Shown piece after piece: positions 25,021 through 38,352 of a DNA stretch of 64,000 nt. Within the stretch, counting starts at the first letter, position 1. Every line of letters starts with the position of its first letter. The notes below the pieces were generated by a model. It saw nothing but the letters and a program-made list of their open reading frames with translations, was not told where the DNA came from and made no database searches. A program made the position numbers and the translations under genes. Origin of the DNA: Ptiloglossa arizonensis (lineage: Eukaryota; Arthropoda; Insecta; Hymenoptera; Colletidae); contig NC_135054.1 of assembly GCF_051014685.1 (NCBI RefSeq), forward strand, positions 8,746,001 to 8,810,000, written 5' to 3'.

Positions 25021-27533
25021 GCGAATATGGGCAAATGAGAAAAAAGAGACGAAATATAGAGAGGTTGAGTAAGTTGTGTAGTGGAATTTATTTCTAAATG
25101 ATTTTGAGCGGTCGATTAATTTAGCTCCGAGAATATGTAAGATAAAGATCTTCAAAAATCGTGGTTCATGCTTTCGAATCTACTTTTGGCACAAATATTT
25201 TTTAAATCTCTTTTTTAGTTTCAATACCATTTATTATCTATTTATTATACGTCAAGGAAGAAAGTCGAAAGGGAATAAGAGTGAGTTAGAAACAGTATAC
25301 GTCCGAGCAATTTCAAAAAGTGATGGGTGTAACTACGTGACAACCTGAAGGACAGTGCTGTAGTCAAACGATTCCTCAAACGATCAACGTGAAAAGAACA
25401 ATACTTTGTCTCGTGTAGCTCATCTTCGAAGAATAAGAAGATACTATGAGCATTCGGAATGCAATAATGATAATAACAATACATTTATTATTGTTTACAT
25501 GTGTGACATAAGTGAGAAAAAGCACGATGTGTTCGAACATTTGTAACGATAGAAACAACTGACTTAAAAACGCGAATGCGTACAAAAAATGGATAAATAT
25601 GCACAATTGGAAAAAGTTCATTTCACAATCTTCATTGAGTAACTTCGATCGCCTAATTATGCAAAAGGCTCTATTACTGAACGTTAGAAAATATTTAAAT
25701 GAGATTTCCACTGAAAAATTTCTGAGATCTCCAATTCTCTGTTCAATTCCCCTATATTTGGGTAAATGAAAAAATAGACTTGGTTAAGGAATGAAGTCTG
25801 TAACAAATTTATTATTAGTATTATTATTACTACTGCTCACTACTTGATGTAGTTTATGCATTGTCTACTTATCTATCTGTCAATGATTATTTACATACAA
25901 AGTTTACTCAGTCCGCATAGTGTTAAGCTTGAGTGTCTATTAAAGAATGTTAATGAATTTAACGCTTCAGATCATTTGATCGAAGTAATATTTTTCAAAC
26001 AATAAGTTGATCGCGAGACGCTCGATCCCATCACTACTTTCATTGAACATTGCCGAACCCTGAATATTTAAATAGCCAGCCAAGTCAGTAAGAGGACAGA
26101 ATTAGATCTCTCAAGTTCTTTCATTTCTCGACAATATATTGTTTCTTAAGAGACTATTTAAAGAATAACAGAATCTGCAATAAACGATTCAACAAATTTG
26201 CAACAACGAGTCGAAAACACACACGAAACGCAATACGATTGAAATCAGGAAATGAAAGTGCAACGCACGAAACACTATTTTACAACGAATGAGCTGAAAA
26301 AAAAATGATAAACAAAGACCGTGTCATTAACAATAATCATCTGTTTCGATGTAACACGCGATAAACAGAAACAGGTAAATGATTTGCAATTAGGGACCGA
26401 AAAATTGCGTTTAATTTGTACAGGCTTAATTCACGGTCCTACGTTTATATGTCATTTCTTAGTTGTTTTACGAAACGATTCTTGTACACGTATTTAATAC
26501 TTTGTCTAGAAACTATGACGAGAGATACCATCAACGTGAATTTCACCTTCCGTAATTTTTCTTGGTGTTAAAGTTTACTTGAACATTTCTTAACGCACTT
26601 GCCTTTACGTGTCGATATAAATGTACATCACCGAACGTATTACATTCATTTTATAGCAATACAAAGCTGTGCCTACAATAGCGATGCCAATCACGAAATG
26701 GAGCAAATTTACAATGAACAATTGCTCGCAGCAATGTTTTGTAAACGTTGCGTTTCGAAGACTTGCCAACCGCAACTGTAGAAACTGTTCTATTTCGCTT
26801 GTACGTTTCCCTCTTGGATTAAACGAAAAGAAAGAAAGAAAAAAAATAATAAAATAAATAAAACGGCAAAAAATTCTTCTCGACATCACTATTAACGCTT
26901 TTATCACTTAACACTTATTACACGGGGAAATAAACTGTGACAGCTAACGTAGCTAACACTGCGGACAGCGCCCTCTCTCTGTGAATTTGAAGCCTTTCAA
27001 AATTCTGATGCATGAACAAAACATTTTTCTACTCTCTCTTTCGGTCTTTTGTCAAAGTCTCGCGCGATTAGATGAACAAGTAAAAAAAAAAAAGAAACAG
27101 AAAGAAAGAAAAAACAGTTACCGCGCGATTTACAGAATTTCTTACGATTCCCGGTGTTATTGTCAGTCAACGTTGACTCAGGAGCCACGTCACTTTCATA
27201 TCTCGATATGACTGTGAACATGACACAGTGATCGGCACTTTTCATGAATACAACGACACGTGCACACCGGATAGGGAAAACGCAGTCGTTGCGCTCCCCA
27301 GATCCCCGAACCGGTCCCCCAATTCCAACCCTGGAACCGCCATTTCTCAAACCTCTCCTCTTTTCCATCCTTTTTCGTTCTGCTGCAACGTATATCCGAG
27401 GATCCAGCGGATGCGTGTTTGTATCTGAAGAAAGCCCCGCTCTAATAATTGCAACCACACATAGATGACCCAAGTTTGTTTTTAAACGGTTCGTAGTGGC
27501 ATAGTGTTTTCCAGTTATGATTTCTATTTGCAG

Positions 27534-27625
27534 GCAATTTTTGCTAGTAGCATACCCGAGATAATAGAGCTCGTAGGCAGTAGGTCCAAGTACAGCGGCG
27601 AATACAAGCGGGAACACGGAAAGAG
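27534..27625 (+). CDS. slo: slo alternative S6-linker exon, copy 1
   Basis: This 92-nt exon encodes 30 residues, AIFASSIPEIIELVGS then RSKYSGEYKREHGK, plus AG of a split arginine. It supplies the cytoplasmic half of S6 and the linker that pulls on the gate when RCK1 binds calcium. Of the three copies it is closest to the form I recall in Drosophila (AMFASSIPEIIELVGSGNKY). The acceptor 'tttctatttgcag' has a fair pyrimidine tract; the donor is GAG-gtatta. It is the same length and phase as the exons at 36049 and 48564, so only one can be used per transcript. A 206-aa minus-strand ORF overlapping it is a shadow. Confidence 0.95.
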
Positions 27626-27863
27626 GTATTATTATAAAATTACATCCTTCAATCCTGTCTCTTTGGTCTATTAACTTTTTACTTTCATTGTGTATATGTA
27701 TATATTTACATACTTCCGTATGTACTCACACCTGTAACGTATCTACTCGTTTTCGTATCAGTCGGGCGCGTTTTTTTCCGCGGTACCGTGTTATCGTGCG
27801 TTACATACACAACACACAAGTGTACGGGTCGTACGGACTCGTACAAATTAGCGATCTTAATTT

Positions 27864-27989
27864 AACCGGTTTTATCAGGTACCCGAGTATCGGATCAACC
27901 GGTTAGTACTCGGGTGTACGGGTAATACGGTTACGGTGAACCAAATACACGCACATTACCATTAACCGAGTAGTGCTAATTAACCGGTT
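27864..27989. promoter_or_regulatory. Three AACCGGTT palindromes in 126 bp
   Basis: The 8-base palindrome AACCGGTT occurs at 27864-27871, 27897-27904 and 27982-27989, about 240 to 360 bases after alternative exon 1. AACCGGTT is the core site of Grainyhead-type factors. Binding here is inference only; no expression evidence can be read from sequence. Confidence 0.35.
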
Positions 27990-30900
27990 GTAATAGTTTT
28001 TCATAGAATGTGAAACCTCGGAATGCAGTAATGTAGAACGACAGAGAAACATTAACAAGTAATGTTATTTGTTAATAATTGTTAATACATCATTTTAACG
28101 AAATATCGAGCATACCAATAGATACTATTTGTCTAGCGATCAATTAAGTGCAACTTTATACGATAGAATATAACAAATTTAGTTTGATCGTAATAACATA
28201 ATAACTATTAACAAAACGATAGTAATTAGTAACTATCATATACGATGATTGTATTAATTATTTTACGAAGCAATAGTCGAGTGTAAATTATATTGAATTA
28301 TTAACGGGAAAGGGAACGTCCTTAAATCTGTAGTAACATTTACATAATTTCGGTTATTACTTCGTTGATAGTTACAGTAATCATCATGAGCGTGATTATT
28401 CACGAAATATTGTGTATAAAGTGGGGATCGAAGAGAATAATTTTTTTTTTTTTTTTATTCTGTTATTCTCATCGTTATTTTTTTATAGAAGAAATTGTTA
28501 CCATCGAGTAACGTTTTTAAACACTGTTACTTTTGTTTAAAACTGATATTTCAAAATTCGATATTCGACGAACAATATCTGTTCCTGTTACGAAAGAATT
28601 TTTATTTTTATTTTTTATCAATTTTATTCGAAATATAAATTCTCATCGATATTTATAATATGAGGACTGTTTTTTTTCTTCTCAAGCACCATTTAAACCG
28701 TTTGTTTCAATACAACGTATCGAAATGTTTCCACAACTATTTTGGCCTCATTTACAAGGTACATTGTTATTTGATACGAAATATTTATTTTTCGCGTTTC
28801 TTTCTATTTTTAAACAAGCAGAACGTTTATAACGGTAAAAGGTCTAATAATATTTTACTATCAACTGCCTGAATGAATTAAAAATGTGGGGTATACGTGT
28901 TAACGAAAAGGACTATTCAAAGTCATCACTTTGACATGAAATTGCTGTTCCATGTTGTCATTACTTAGACTCTTGGCCAAGATTATAATTTTCCAAATTC
29001 CAAAGAATTAAAAAGAAAAAAATGAACAAAAACTAAACATTGCCTGTTCACATCGCATACGTATTTATTCGAACGAATACGTATAATAGAATAAAAAAAA
29101 AATTTTTTTTGTACAGTATATTTCAATGTAACCATATCTTCGAAGCTGCTTGTGGTTCAGATCAAAGTTACTTGTATTATACGTTCTTTTAAGTGGTTCA
29201 AAGATTTGATGATGACGTTTGTTTTACTAAATGAGATTGTAAATCTTTTTCATTTGGATCTATAGCTAAATCGTATATAGGTAAGTCCAATGATCTTACA
29301 ACGTATGTGTCAGTTCAATTTGTGTTGGCGGTCTAAAGTTAATTGTTTTATTTCATAGAAATATTTTCAGTCTAAAACAATGGTAGTCGCGTATTGGACT
29401 GTCGACTGCGCACATTTCTGACGGAAACTTAGTATAAATATACGTACATACCCACGTCCGTACAATCTATTTATCTTGAACATATTTTACAAGTAGTAAT
29501 AAAAAAAATATTTATAGAAAATAATAAATCCTCGTTCCAACAGTATTACTTTGCAAAGACTATAGAATAATCGAAATCTCTGTTTTACTTTAACGTTACA
29601 TATATTGAAATTACGACAATTGAACAATACGCGAGGAACAATCTCGTTTCGACCCTCTGTCACTCTATTACTACAGAATTATTTTTCGAAATATAATTTG
29701 CAAATTTCGGTTAGGTAACGTTTATCAATGTTGCTCAAACGTGTCACAAAATGGAAGCTCGAGGATGTTCTTGTGCATCGATGTGTCTCGAAAGTATTAC
29801 AATTATTCGTTAAAATTGAAATTTAAGTTACATCGAGTTCTTATAAGTTGTTGTTTTTCCTCGTGGATAAGCTGTAACTTTAAATGAAAAAGTATATTGA
29901 GGAGAACTCAAAATCGTATACAGTACAACTGAAACAGAAAACAAAATAACTTTGATCTAAGATATGCTTTTGAACGACCAACGCGTTTGGAAATGATCGC
30001 GTGGGAAGATTACAACGAGTCTATTACAAATATATAATACACGTAGTAGTAATGAAATTAATTTTTCTTCAGGTTCGTGTCACATTCAAATTTATAGCTG
30101 CAGTTAATCGTTCACGATTATTGTATCTGCACGAGATTCTCTCCAAATGTCAAACAATCGACATTACAATTCACGATTCTGAACTTGTAACAATAGGCTT
30201 TAAATTTATCATTTTTTCTTCTTTAATCTCTCGTTGCGTTGCAATTACGACGATCATTACTCTCATTACGATATCGTACAATCGCACAAATTGCTGATAT
30301 CGATTTTATCGCTTTGGAGAACTACTTTGGTGCTAATGTCGGATAACCTGTAGAATGACCGAAGAAGAAAGTACGTCCGATAGTTTAATTAATCGTCTTA
30401 AATTGAGACCGATGATGCGAATCGGTGTCACAAATCGGTGAAACGTTCAATAAGCGTCGAATTATTATTTTTGCACGTCGTCCTTTTTCTTGCATTTTCA
30501 CAAATTGATTGTATACTTCGATTGGTGCTATCACCGAACGATACTGTACAGGGTGATCGAAATCGTGGAAGGAACCGTTCGAAATACTCTCCGTGGAAAA
30601 GAAAATCGAAAACTTCTGTACCATTTTGCGATCCGAGGCTTTATGTTCGAGATATAAATAATACAAATATCCGGGTTCGCTTTATAGAGCGCGTCATTTG
30701 AATGTCAGATGGTTCAGCGCGTGATGTCACGTGCACTATAAAAGAAATTCGAATAGATCCATGTTTACGTAATTTATATTATTAATAGAAACATGTTTTT
30801 CATTCAGGTACGCGTTAATCGGGGCAATTGTCTCGATGAAGTGATATTTAGATTAGTCGTGCTCGTCTTTCGCAAAATTGACGCGACAGTGCCTCTATTG

Positions 30901-32111
30901 CGCGTACTCTACAAAGTCACGGGCAATTAAATTGACCGATCAGATTAATTGTTTGTATATTTTTTTCTCTTTTTACGCCGCGTTCGGTCGATTAATCTAC
31001 GAAAAAATTCTCGTCGGAGATATAGTTTCCAAAAGTAACGGACAGTATTATTAATTGTACAAACGAATAGAAAGTTGTGTAAATTTAATTGTATTTTTTT
31101 CCCCATTCGAGTAATGAAACTGCTAGTCGATCAGTACGACCCTGTCGCAGTTACGTAATTTTTTCACGTAAAGTTTCTTAAATAAATAATACTCGAATTT
31201 ATGAATTTATAATTAACTTATTTCAATGTTCATACATTCCGAAACCATCGATACGAAATCGATAGATCGATGTTATCGTATTTCATAGCTATTCGGATGA
31301 CTCGTCGAAATTAGGTTAGTCCAGTGCTTCTTAAGTTGTCTTCACCGGTGACCTCTTTCCGTAAGACGAAATCATTAACGATCCCCAGTTTTATCAAATC
31401 TAGAAATACCAAGTGCTCGATCATCGTACGAGGTTCAATTGCAGGACAAGTTTAAGAACAAGTACATCATTCTTGACGAGGAGGCTAATCCAATTTAGAA
31501 TAACAATCACTGTACAAGTGTATTTTGTATACGCAGATAAAATATTCCGGTACTTGAAGATAACGAGAGACCTACATTGTGTTGTTCAAAATTTTCATCG
31601 ACCTCGAAGAATTTTAACGGGATCTCTTATCGCGTAGCAAGCAACGGTTTAAAAAGCTCCGGTTAGTGGAACACAGATTAGGTATTTGGAACGGTTCAAG
31701 ATGTTCTATTATGCGATCGGCGTCATAACGATGCTGTTCAGTTACCGGTACCGCGTTGCGCAGCCGCGGTCACGCCATCTAGTGTTTCAACCGCGTAGCA
31801 ACAAGAAGGTTATCACGAAGGAGGGACACCGGGGTTAATTTGGTGCACCGTATTCCCCTCAAACGACAGAAATTAATGCCCCTGGTGTACATATGGATGC
31901 ATGTATGTGCCGTCACGCGCTCAGCCACCTGACATTTAACCCCCGAGAACGGAGGACATGACTCACGTTTCTATTCACGCGTATGAACGCGGTTTACGTG
32001 TTCCGACAAATTCGTATCGTTTGACAAATTTGACGAACAGCACGTTTCCTTACTTCTTTCGTACACGGACTCCTTAGTTTTAAATCACTGTAATTCGATC
32101 CGAAATTGTTA

Positions 32112-32254
32112 TTAGGTTGTTCGGAGAGTCATTTCGTTTTCTTTTTTTTTTTTATTGGTGGAAATGAAACACGATTTTTTTAGAGTGTATAAACGTTTGA
32201 TTAAATTATACATTCTCCATTTTGGAAAACGAAATCACTTTCCGAACAACCCAA
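32112..32254. mobile_element. Mariner-like miniature element, 143 bp
   Basis: Inverted ends of about 28 bases: TTAGGTTGTTCGGAGAGTCA at the left, and the right end complemented reads TTGGGTTGTTCGGAAAGTGA; both continue into 'tttcgtttt'. The left flank is TA and the right flank TG, consistent with a decayed TA target duplication. TTAGGTTG-type ends are typical of insect mariner elements. There is no ORF. Confidence 0.75.
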
Positions 32255-35200
32255 TGTTTACGATTTTTTATGATTTTTGGCACCGCGAAACGGAAGTCTA
32301 CGTCGCGTGCAAACGCCATCGCGATTAAGGATTGGACGACACGTCTCAGAAATTGGATCTCGAAACTTTAATTAGTTATATTTTGAAAACAAAGTCGCAG
32401 ATTGTGAAATGTTACAGGAGTCATTCAATTTTTGTTTTCTTTTTTCTTTTCGCCAGGAGGAATTTTCATATTCGGAGTTTTTCCATTGTTTTCGCGTACC
32501 CTGTATATTTAACAAACTTCGGATCATGTATTCTAAAATTAGCGTTTTTTAAAATCTCGGTGACACCGTAATATCTGTAAGCAGTTTTAGCAGTGATCAT
32601 TGCCACTGTAAGTGATTTGTTTCTCTGTAACTGTATAAAGTGTAGAAAAGAATTATAAAGATCGGGATGTATAAAGGGGGCACATTTTATATTCTGTACT
32701 TTTAATAAAGTAAAATTCGCGTTCATATGATAGAATAATGTTACGATAATGTATTAACGATTAATATTAGAGCAGACGATCGAGTGAATTATCTTACACA
32801 ATTGAATTTAAGTCGAATAATTTTTAATTTCTGGTCGTTTCGCAGAATACATTTTTAATACTGTGAAATTTATACGTAAAACACTTATATACAGCAGAGG
32901 GAGAAATTGTTTTCAGTGTCGGTAATTACTACGTAGCAGTTAATAATTATAATCCAATTATTATGTTTATAGATATACACATAGATTGAACATGCAGGGT
33001 GTTTTACCCTGGAACCGAAACATCAAAACTAATTTAATCGTTTTTGAAAATACGGTCGAATAAAGAACGTGTTTGGTTCGAAGTTTGACGAAGTACCCTG
33101 TATTTTAAGAAACTTAATTATCACGTTACCATCGCAATTGCTTGGTTCTTGCGTCGTACGATGATCACAGTACACACAGAAACGTATAGAAAGAAAGAGA
33201 TCGCTGATAAGTCGGTCTATCGAAAGAAACGCAAACCTCTTGCAATTGATTCTTTCGATGCACGGTGTCCCGTACAATCGATGGTTGTTCATTCGTTCTG
33301 AAATAACGGGGTATATCGTAAACTTCGATAGAAAAGATTGGCTTTTCTTTCGTCGTATTTGTATCACGTTTAACGCATCGACGGAATATTAAGGTTTACA
33401 GTTAGATAAGTTCTGCTGAAAGAAACTTGGAAAAGGATGGAATTTGGAGTAGTTCTTTTATTTTTTTTTTTTTTTTTTTTGTTTTTTTTTTAATCGATTA
33501 TTCCATCTTTGTTCCGCAACGAATTTTCTCCAAATTCTTCAAGACCCATTCAGCTATGACAAAAGCACACTTTCCACCAAGATTGCACGGATTGCCACTT
33601 TAGTCTGCTACCTATAGCGTACGATTACATACACGTACACGGACATTGCTTTTTAGTGTTGAAAAGAGATACATGATTCGCTCGAGACACGTAACACCAG
33701 GCTGTACGAAAACACGTAACGCGTATCGAGCTCCACGGTTCACGAACGCGTGAAAGTATTTTCTTCGGATCGTTAGTTAAAAAGAAATCGAGCACGTTTC
33801 CTGCAGCTTGTTTACTACGAGTTTCTGTGCCAGATACATCGTACGAGAGTTACACCGGGCGAAACTTTCATGCTCTATCATACGCGATCAAAGTACAAAT
33901 AATACGCGACATGCAACGTCCGTCCTAGTTTTTGTTTACTTTCCACCTTGTATTCCTTTATGTCGGGCAAACACAATTACGTTTTGATTCACGTACGAGC
34001 ACACTTGACGGCGAATGATGCCATCGCTAAAATGTTGTTAACGACGCGTTTGTGCACCACTAAGATTGCAAGTTGTCCGCATCACACGCTACAATAGAGC
34101 CTGCATGCCAGTTAATTGAAGACTGAAATTTTTACGAGGCTTTATACGACACTTGTTTCCTCGCGTACGTGGCACACACGTCGCCGCCGCATAGAGATTA
34201 ATGATAAATTAGCGATTAATGATAAATAGATTATTAATCGAAGGATCACCGCACTGTAACGTGAGATAAACGTCTCCACGAAGAACTAACGGCACTGTAC
34301 TCCCATAGTATGATAAAACCCGTGTTTTCTTTCTATTGTTTCGCGAGGTGTACGGTAATGTATTATTTGACGATCGAGGAACTGGAGGCACACGCGGCAC
34401 AATTTTATTTCTCTTAACCTCTTCCAGATTAGCCTGATTCCGACGTGATACGTATCATCGTTCCGACGAAAGCGTTTACTAACCAACAACTTCTTCAACG
34501 TATCAAACAGTCGAACGTAAAGGTCACAAGTAATCTCGCACCTCTGAGAGTACAAATAAGAGTGACTGACGAGCAATGAGAACTAGTTTGTGTGTTCAGA
34601 GTGGACGAGACTGAATGATTTCTGATGGAGTTAATCGTATGTTGGAAACAGGTTCCGAACAGGAGGTCACGATTTAGTGGGGCGACTTTTCGATACAATC
34701 TGGCGCGAATTATAGAAATCGATGAGTATAAACAAAGTGTATCCGATACACGGATCGTAATGTACGAATTTAATCGTTTTTTTGTAACCGTGGTCGAGAA
34801 TCTTTATCCAATTGGAATATTTTCTAGTCCAGATAAAATTAGAAGGGATTGTAAGTCATCGTTACGTCATCTGGACGTCGAAATTTGCTATTTTTATGTA
34901 TTTTCGTGAAATCGAGCTGCACCGATCACTTTTCACTTTCGAAAGTATCAACCGTGCTGAATTCTTTTTTTTTTTTTATTCTTTACTTCGAGAAGGATTG
35001 TCCTTCTGGAACAAATTTTCTTTCAAAGTAGGCAACGTTACGGACAAGTTACGAACCATTTTTTAGTTTGAGAATCCCTCGGTACAAAGTATATCGGTTG
35101 AAAATTCCTCCAAAGCGTGTCCCGATTCTTTGAAACTTTTTCGACAAAATAAATTATTTTTGGAGCGAGTATTTCACAATTAACGCCTCGATGTGCTATT

Positions 35201-35432
35201 ATTGCTCGCGACACGGATTATTTCAGACAATTGACCCACAATCGAGGGTGTATTATTTCCTCCTTTGACTTTTTATTCATCTAGAGTCTTTGGAAGAGAA
35301 GTAATAGCCTAACGAATGGTTGTCGAGATTTTATCAAAAATTTTTGCTCGAAATCGTGATATTCTCCTTCATACTCATCGATATCTACTTTTTATCGACA
35401 GGGGGTATTTTTGCTTCGATATTTAACCAACT

Positions 35433-35702
35433 TTAACTCATTCACGGCCAATATCCAATTTTCGAAATTTATTTCCTATTTCTCTCGCATCTCAAACGAT
35501 CTCTTCGAGTGATGACTATTGTCCCAAACAAAAGTGGACGTTTTTTTGTCAGCTTCAAGGTAGGTAAAACTCGTACATTTAACAGTTTTATCATCATGGA
35601 TACAAGACCATTTGGAAGTTAAACAAAAAAAAAAAGAAAAAAAGAAAAGAAAAACAAAGTTAAAAACTCTCTGTACCACGATCATGGCCTTCAATGGGTT
35701 AA
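35433..35702. mobile_element. piggyBac-like miniature element, 270 bp
   Basis: TTAA stands at both edges. The left end TTAACTCATTCACGGCCA and the complemented right end TTAACCCATTGAAGGCCA match at 15 of 18 positions. The interior is A/T-rich and noncoding. It ends 346 bases before alternative exon 2. Confidence 0.55.
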
Positions 35703-36048
35703 AGTGTTTCCCATGGAATAATCAAGGTAACTAGTTTCGCGAGTGTCCCAAACGATTTTATTTTTTCTTTTAAACGTTGTACAACGATCATCTTAGCCAG
35801 TTGTCATGAACGATTGAGCAGAGAGTGAAGCGTTGCGAGCGTGCATCGTCTTTTAGGCGTTGTAGAGAGGCGTTCGGGAAAGAAAAATGCATTAACGGTG
35901 TGACAGTAAATGAAACGAAAACGAATGTAACAATACACATACACTGAAAAAAACAATTAAAAAAAAAATATAAAAAAAATAAAAAAAAATAAAAAAAACT
36001 CAAGTTAGGGCACTGTTCTGACGGCAACGGATGATTGTGGGTGTGTAG

Positions 36049-36140
36049 GCGGTGTTCGCCAGCTGGATCCCAGAGATCACGGAGCTCGCCGCGAACCGCT
36101 GCAAGTACGGTGGCCAGTACAAGCGTGAGCGTGGACGCAG
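36049..36140 (+). CDS. slo: slo alternative S6-linker exon, copy 2
   Basis: This 92-nt exon encodes [16 protein letters not shown] then [14 protein letters not shown] plus AG of a split arginine, the same 30 residues plus two bases as its alternatives. Compared with copy 1 it has a tryptophan in S6 (ASWIPEI), threonine for isoleucine (PEIT), an AAN in place of VGS and a cysteine before KY. Its codons are G+C-rich. The acceptor region 'gattgtgggtgtgtag' has almost no pyrimidine tract and the donor CAG-gtaccc is weak, which suggests use only under a splicing activator. The intact frame and conserved IPEI and YKRE motifs argue it is functional. Confidence 0.93.
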
Positions 36141-37094
36141 GTACCCCAGAAATCCACCTACGTGGAAACCAGCCAAAGATACCCCTTGAAACTAGCCCCC
36201 AAACTATTGTCCTTGTAGTCGCATAGATGCGAGGAGGAGCGAAGTCAACCTGGATAGCGAAGTGACCTGTTTACATTTTTGGTTTTTAGCAATTTTTCTC
36301 TCCGCGTAGAAACTTCAACATCGAAATATCAATTGTCTAATATTTGAATCTTTGTCTCGCAAAATTGTCCAAAAATGATAACATCAATGGTGTTTTAACA
36401 ATATTTCGTTTTCGTTTGCGAAATATATCGTTCAATTTTATACGTTTGTATTATTCGTTTGTATGAAAATTAAAAGAAAGAAAAGTGTAATCGTGAAACA
36501 TTTTAATCGTCGCGAGCGATTCAATATTCGACGTACGTGGCTGAACAAGTTTTTGAATTTTTCGACATTGTCAGCATCGTTCGTGAAAACTCGAATTGTC
36601 GCGTTGTTCTATCTTTCGCATCAAAATATATAATGGAAAATCGGACACGTGTTGCTGGTTTTTGAATTTTTGTTCACTTGCTCGCCGTGAACGTATATTT
36701 TTCGTTCGTGGAGATTTTTGTAAATGAGAAACGAGTTTACGGCTGCTATCTAGACTTACTCTCTGACTGGCGTAAATGTTCCTTACCCTTACACCTTGAT
36801 CCGTAACTGTTAGAAAAATGGCATCCCCAAATTCTGGAATTCACTGACCCTATTTACCATTTCGCTCACCGTTTATTTAACGTACCTTGTGCTGACTCTC
36901 ACCGCTTTTCTTACCCACTTTTTACCAGTTAGTAAATATCTTGGTAACACGTGCTGGTATGCTTGGACTTTTGTGAAAAGAGGAATACACACACGTGTTT
37001 TATTCTTATATACACATATGTTAATACACACTATAGTAGATGAGATCAATATATTATTACTGTTGCATATTTCTTTCTTTCACTTTATTTCTTC

Positions 37095-37540
37095 ATCTAT
37101 ATCTGTCTATCTATCGATCTACAAACCCATCTATTTATTTATCTACTTATCTTTCTATCTATCTACTTCTTCTCTATCTATATATCGATCTAGATAGCCA
37201 TCTATCTACTTACCAGGTACCTACCCATCTACCTGTCTATTTATCTATCCATAAATTACGTATAATTTACACATTTATCTATCCATCTGCCTGTCCACCT
37301 ATTTGTCCACCTACTATCCATATATCCTTCATGTACCTTCTATGTATTCTCCATCCATCCATTTATCTATCTATCTAATCATCTTTCTATCTTTCCATCT
37401 ATCGATCTATTTATCTATCTATCCATCCATTTATCTATCTATCTATCCATCCATCCATCTATCTATTCATCCATCTATCTATCTATCCATCCATCTATCT
37501 ATCTATCCATGTAATTATCCATCCATCCATCCATCCATTC

Positions 37541-37599
<59 letters not shown>

Positions 37600-37861
37600 C
37601 ATCCATCCATCCATCTATTCATCCATTCATCTATCTATCCATCTATCCATCCATATATCTAACCTTCTATCTATCCGTCTACTTATGCATTCATCCACGT
37701 ATCTCCCTATCTATTTATCTATCTGTCTATCCATCTACTTATCCATTCATCCACCTATTTCCCTATCTATTTATTTATCTATCTTACTATCTTTCTATCT
37801 GTCTATCTATCTATTTATTTATCAATCTATCTATCTATCTATCTAACTATCTATCTATCTG

Positions 37862-37951
<90 letters not shown>

Positions 37952-38016
37952 CATGTAATTATCCATCCATCCATCCATTCATCTATCTATCTATCTATAT
38001 ATCTTTCAATCTTTCA

Positions 38017-38047
<31 letters not shown>

Positions 38048-38200
38048 CATCCATTTATCTATCTATCTATCCATCCATCTATCTATCTATTCATCCATCT
38101 ATCTATCTGTCCATCCATCTATCTATCTATCTATCCATGTAATTATCCATCCATTTATCTATCTATCTATCCATATAATTATCCATCCATCCATCCATTC

Positions 38201-38247
<47 letters not shown>

Positions 38248-38301
38248 AATCTATCTATCTATCTATCTATCAATCTATATATCTTTCAATCTTTCAATCT
38301 G

Positions 38302-38332
<31 letters not shown>

Positions 38333-38352
38333 ATCTATCTGTCTATCTATTT
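37095..38352 (+). repeat. CTAT/CCAT tetranucleotide microsatellite, about 1.25 kb
   Basis: The array is dominated by CTAT with interspersed CCAT, TTAT and CTGT units. Pure CTAT runs lie near 37545-37600 and 37864-37950. Larger blocks recur, such as 'ccatgtaattatccatccat' near 37508, 37951 and 38136, so segmental duplication has also shaped it. Long periodic open frames (37040-37662) follow from the repeat and are not genes. Confidence 0.97.

Larger units (their letters stand above)
11340..27533 (+). other. slo 16.2-kb intron between the pore exon and the first alternative S6 exon
   Basis: This is the largest intron in the window. It contains a 30-bp minisatellite (13605-13840), a piggyBac-like element with a palindromic minisatellite (17166-18497) and a 197-bp tandem repeat (24227-25020), all listed separately. 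Relatively GC- and CpG-rich patches lie at about 12890-13450 and 16040-17160; they carry short ORFs I cannot assign. The ORFs at 11959-12312 (minus), 11992-12327 and 19477-19797 (minus) overlap open frames on the other strand or match nothing known. No fourth copy of the alternative S6 exon was seen, but a diverged one could be missed by eye. Confidence 0.75.
27626..36048 (+). other. slo intron between alternative S6 exons 1 and 2
   Basis: This is 8.4 kb. It contains a cluster of AACCGGTT motifs (27864-27989), a mariner-like miniature element (32112-32254), a piggyBac-like element (35433-35702) and fragments with CAGGGTG ends near 30545 and 32994. A patch at 31730-31960 is richer in G+C than its surroundings. 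The stretch 35940-36000 is A-rich. No coding exon was recognised; the ORF 30001-30297 is unassigned. Confidence 0.75.

Noticed and set aside
26997..27617. 206-aa minus-strand ORF
   Set aside because: It runs antisense through the alternative S6 exon at 27534-27625 and adjacent intron; its peptide matches nothing known and includes low-complexity lysine- and phenylalanine-rich parts.
30001..30297. 98-aa ORF with a hydrophobic end
   Set aside because: No recognisable family motif and no supporting splice sites; considered and dropped as a receptor remnant.
37040..37662. Long ORFs rich in Y, L, S and I
   Set aside because: They are translations of the CTAT/CCAT microsatellite.
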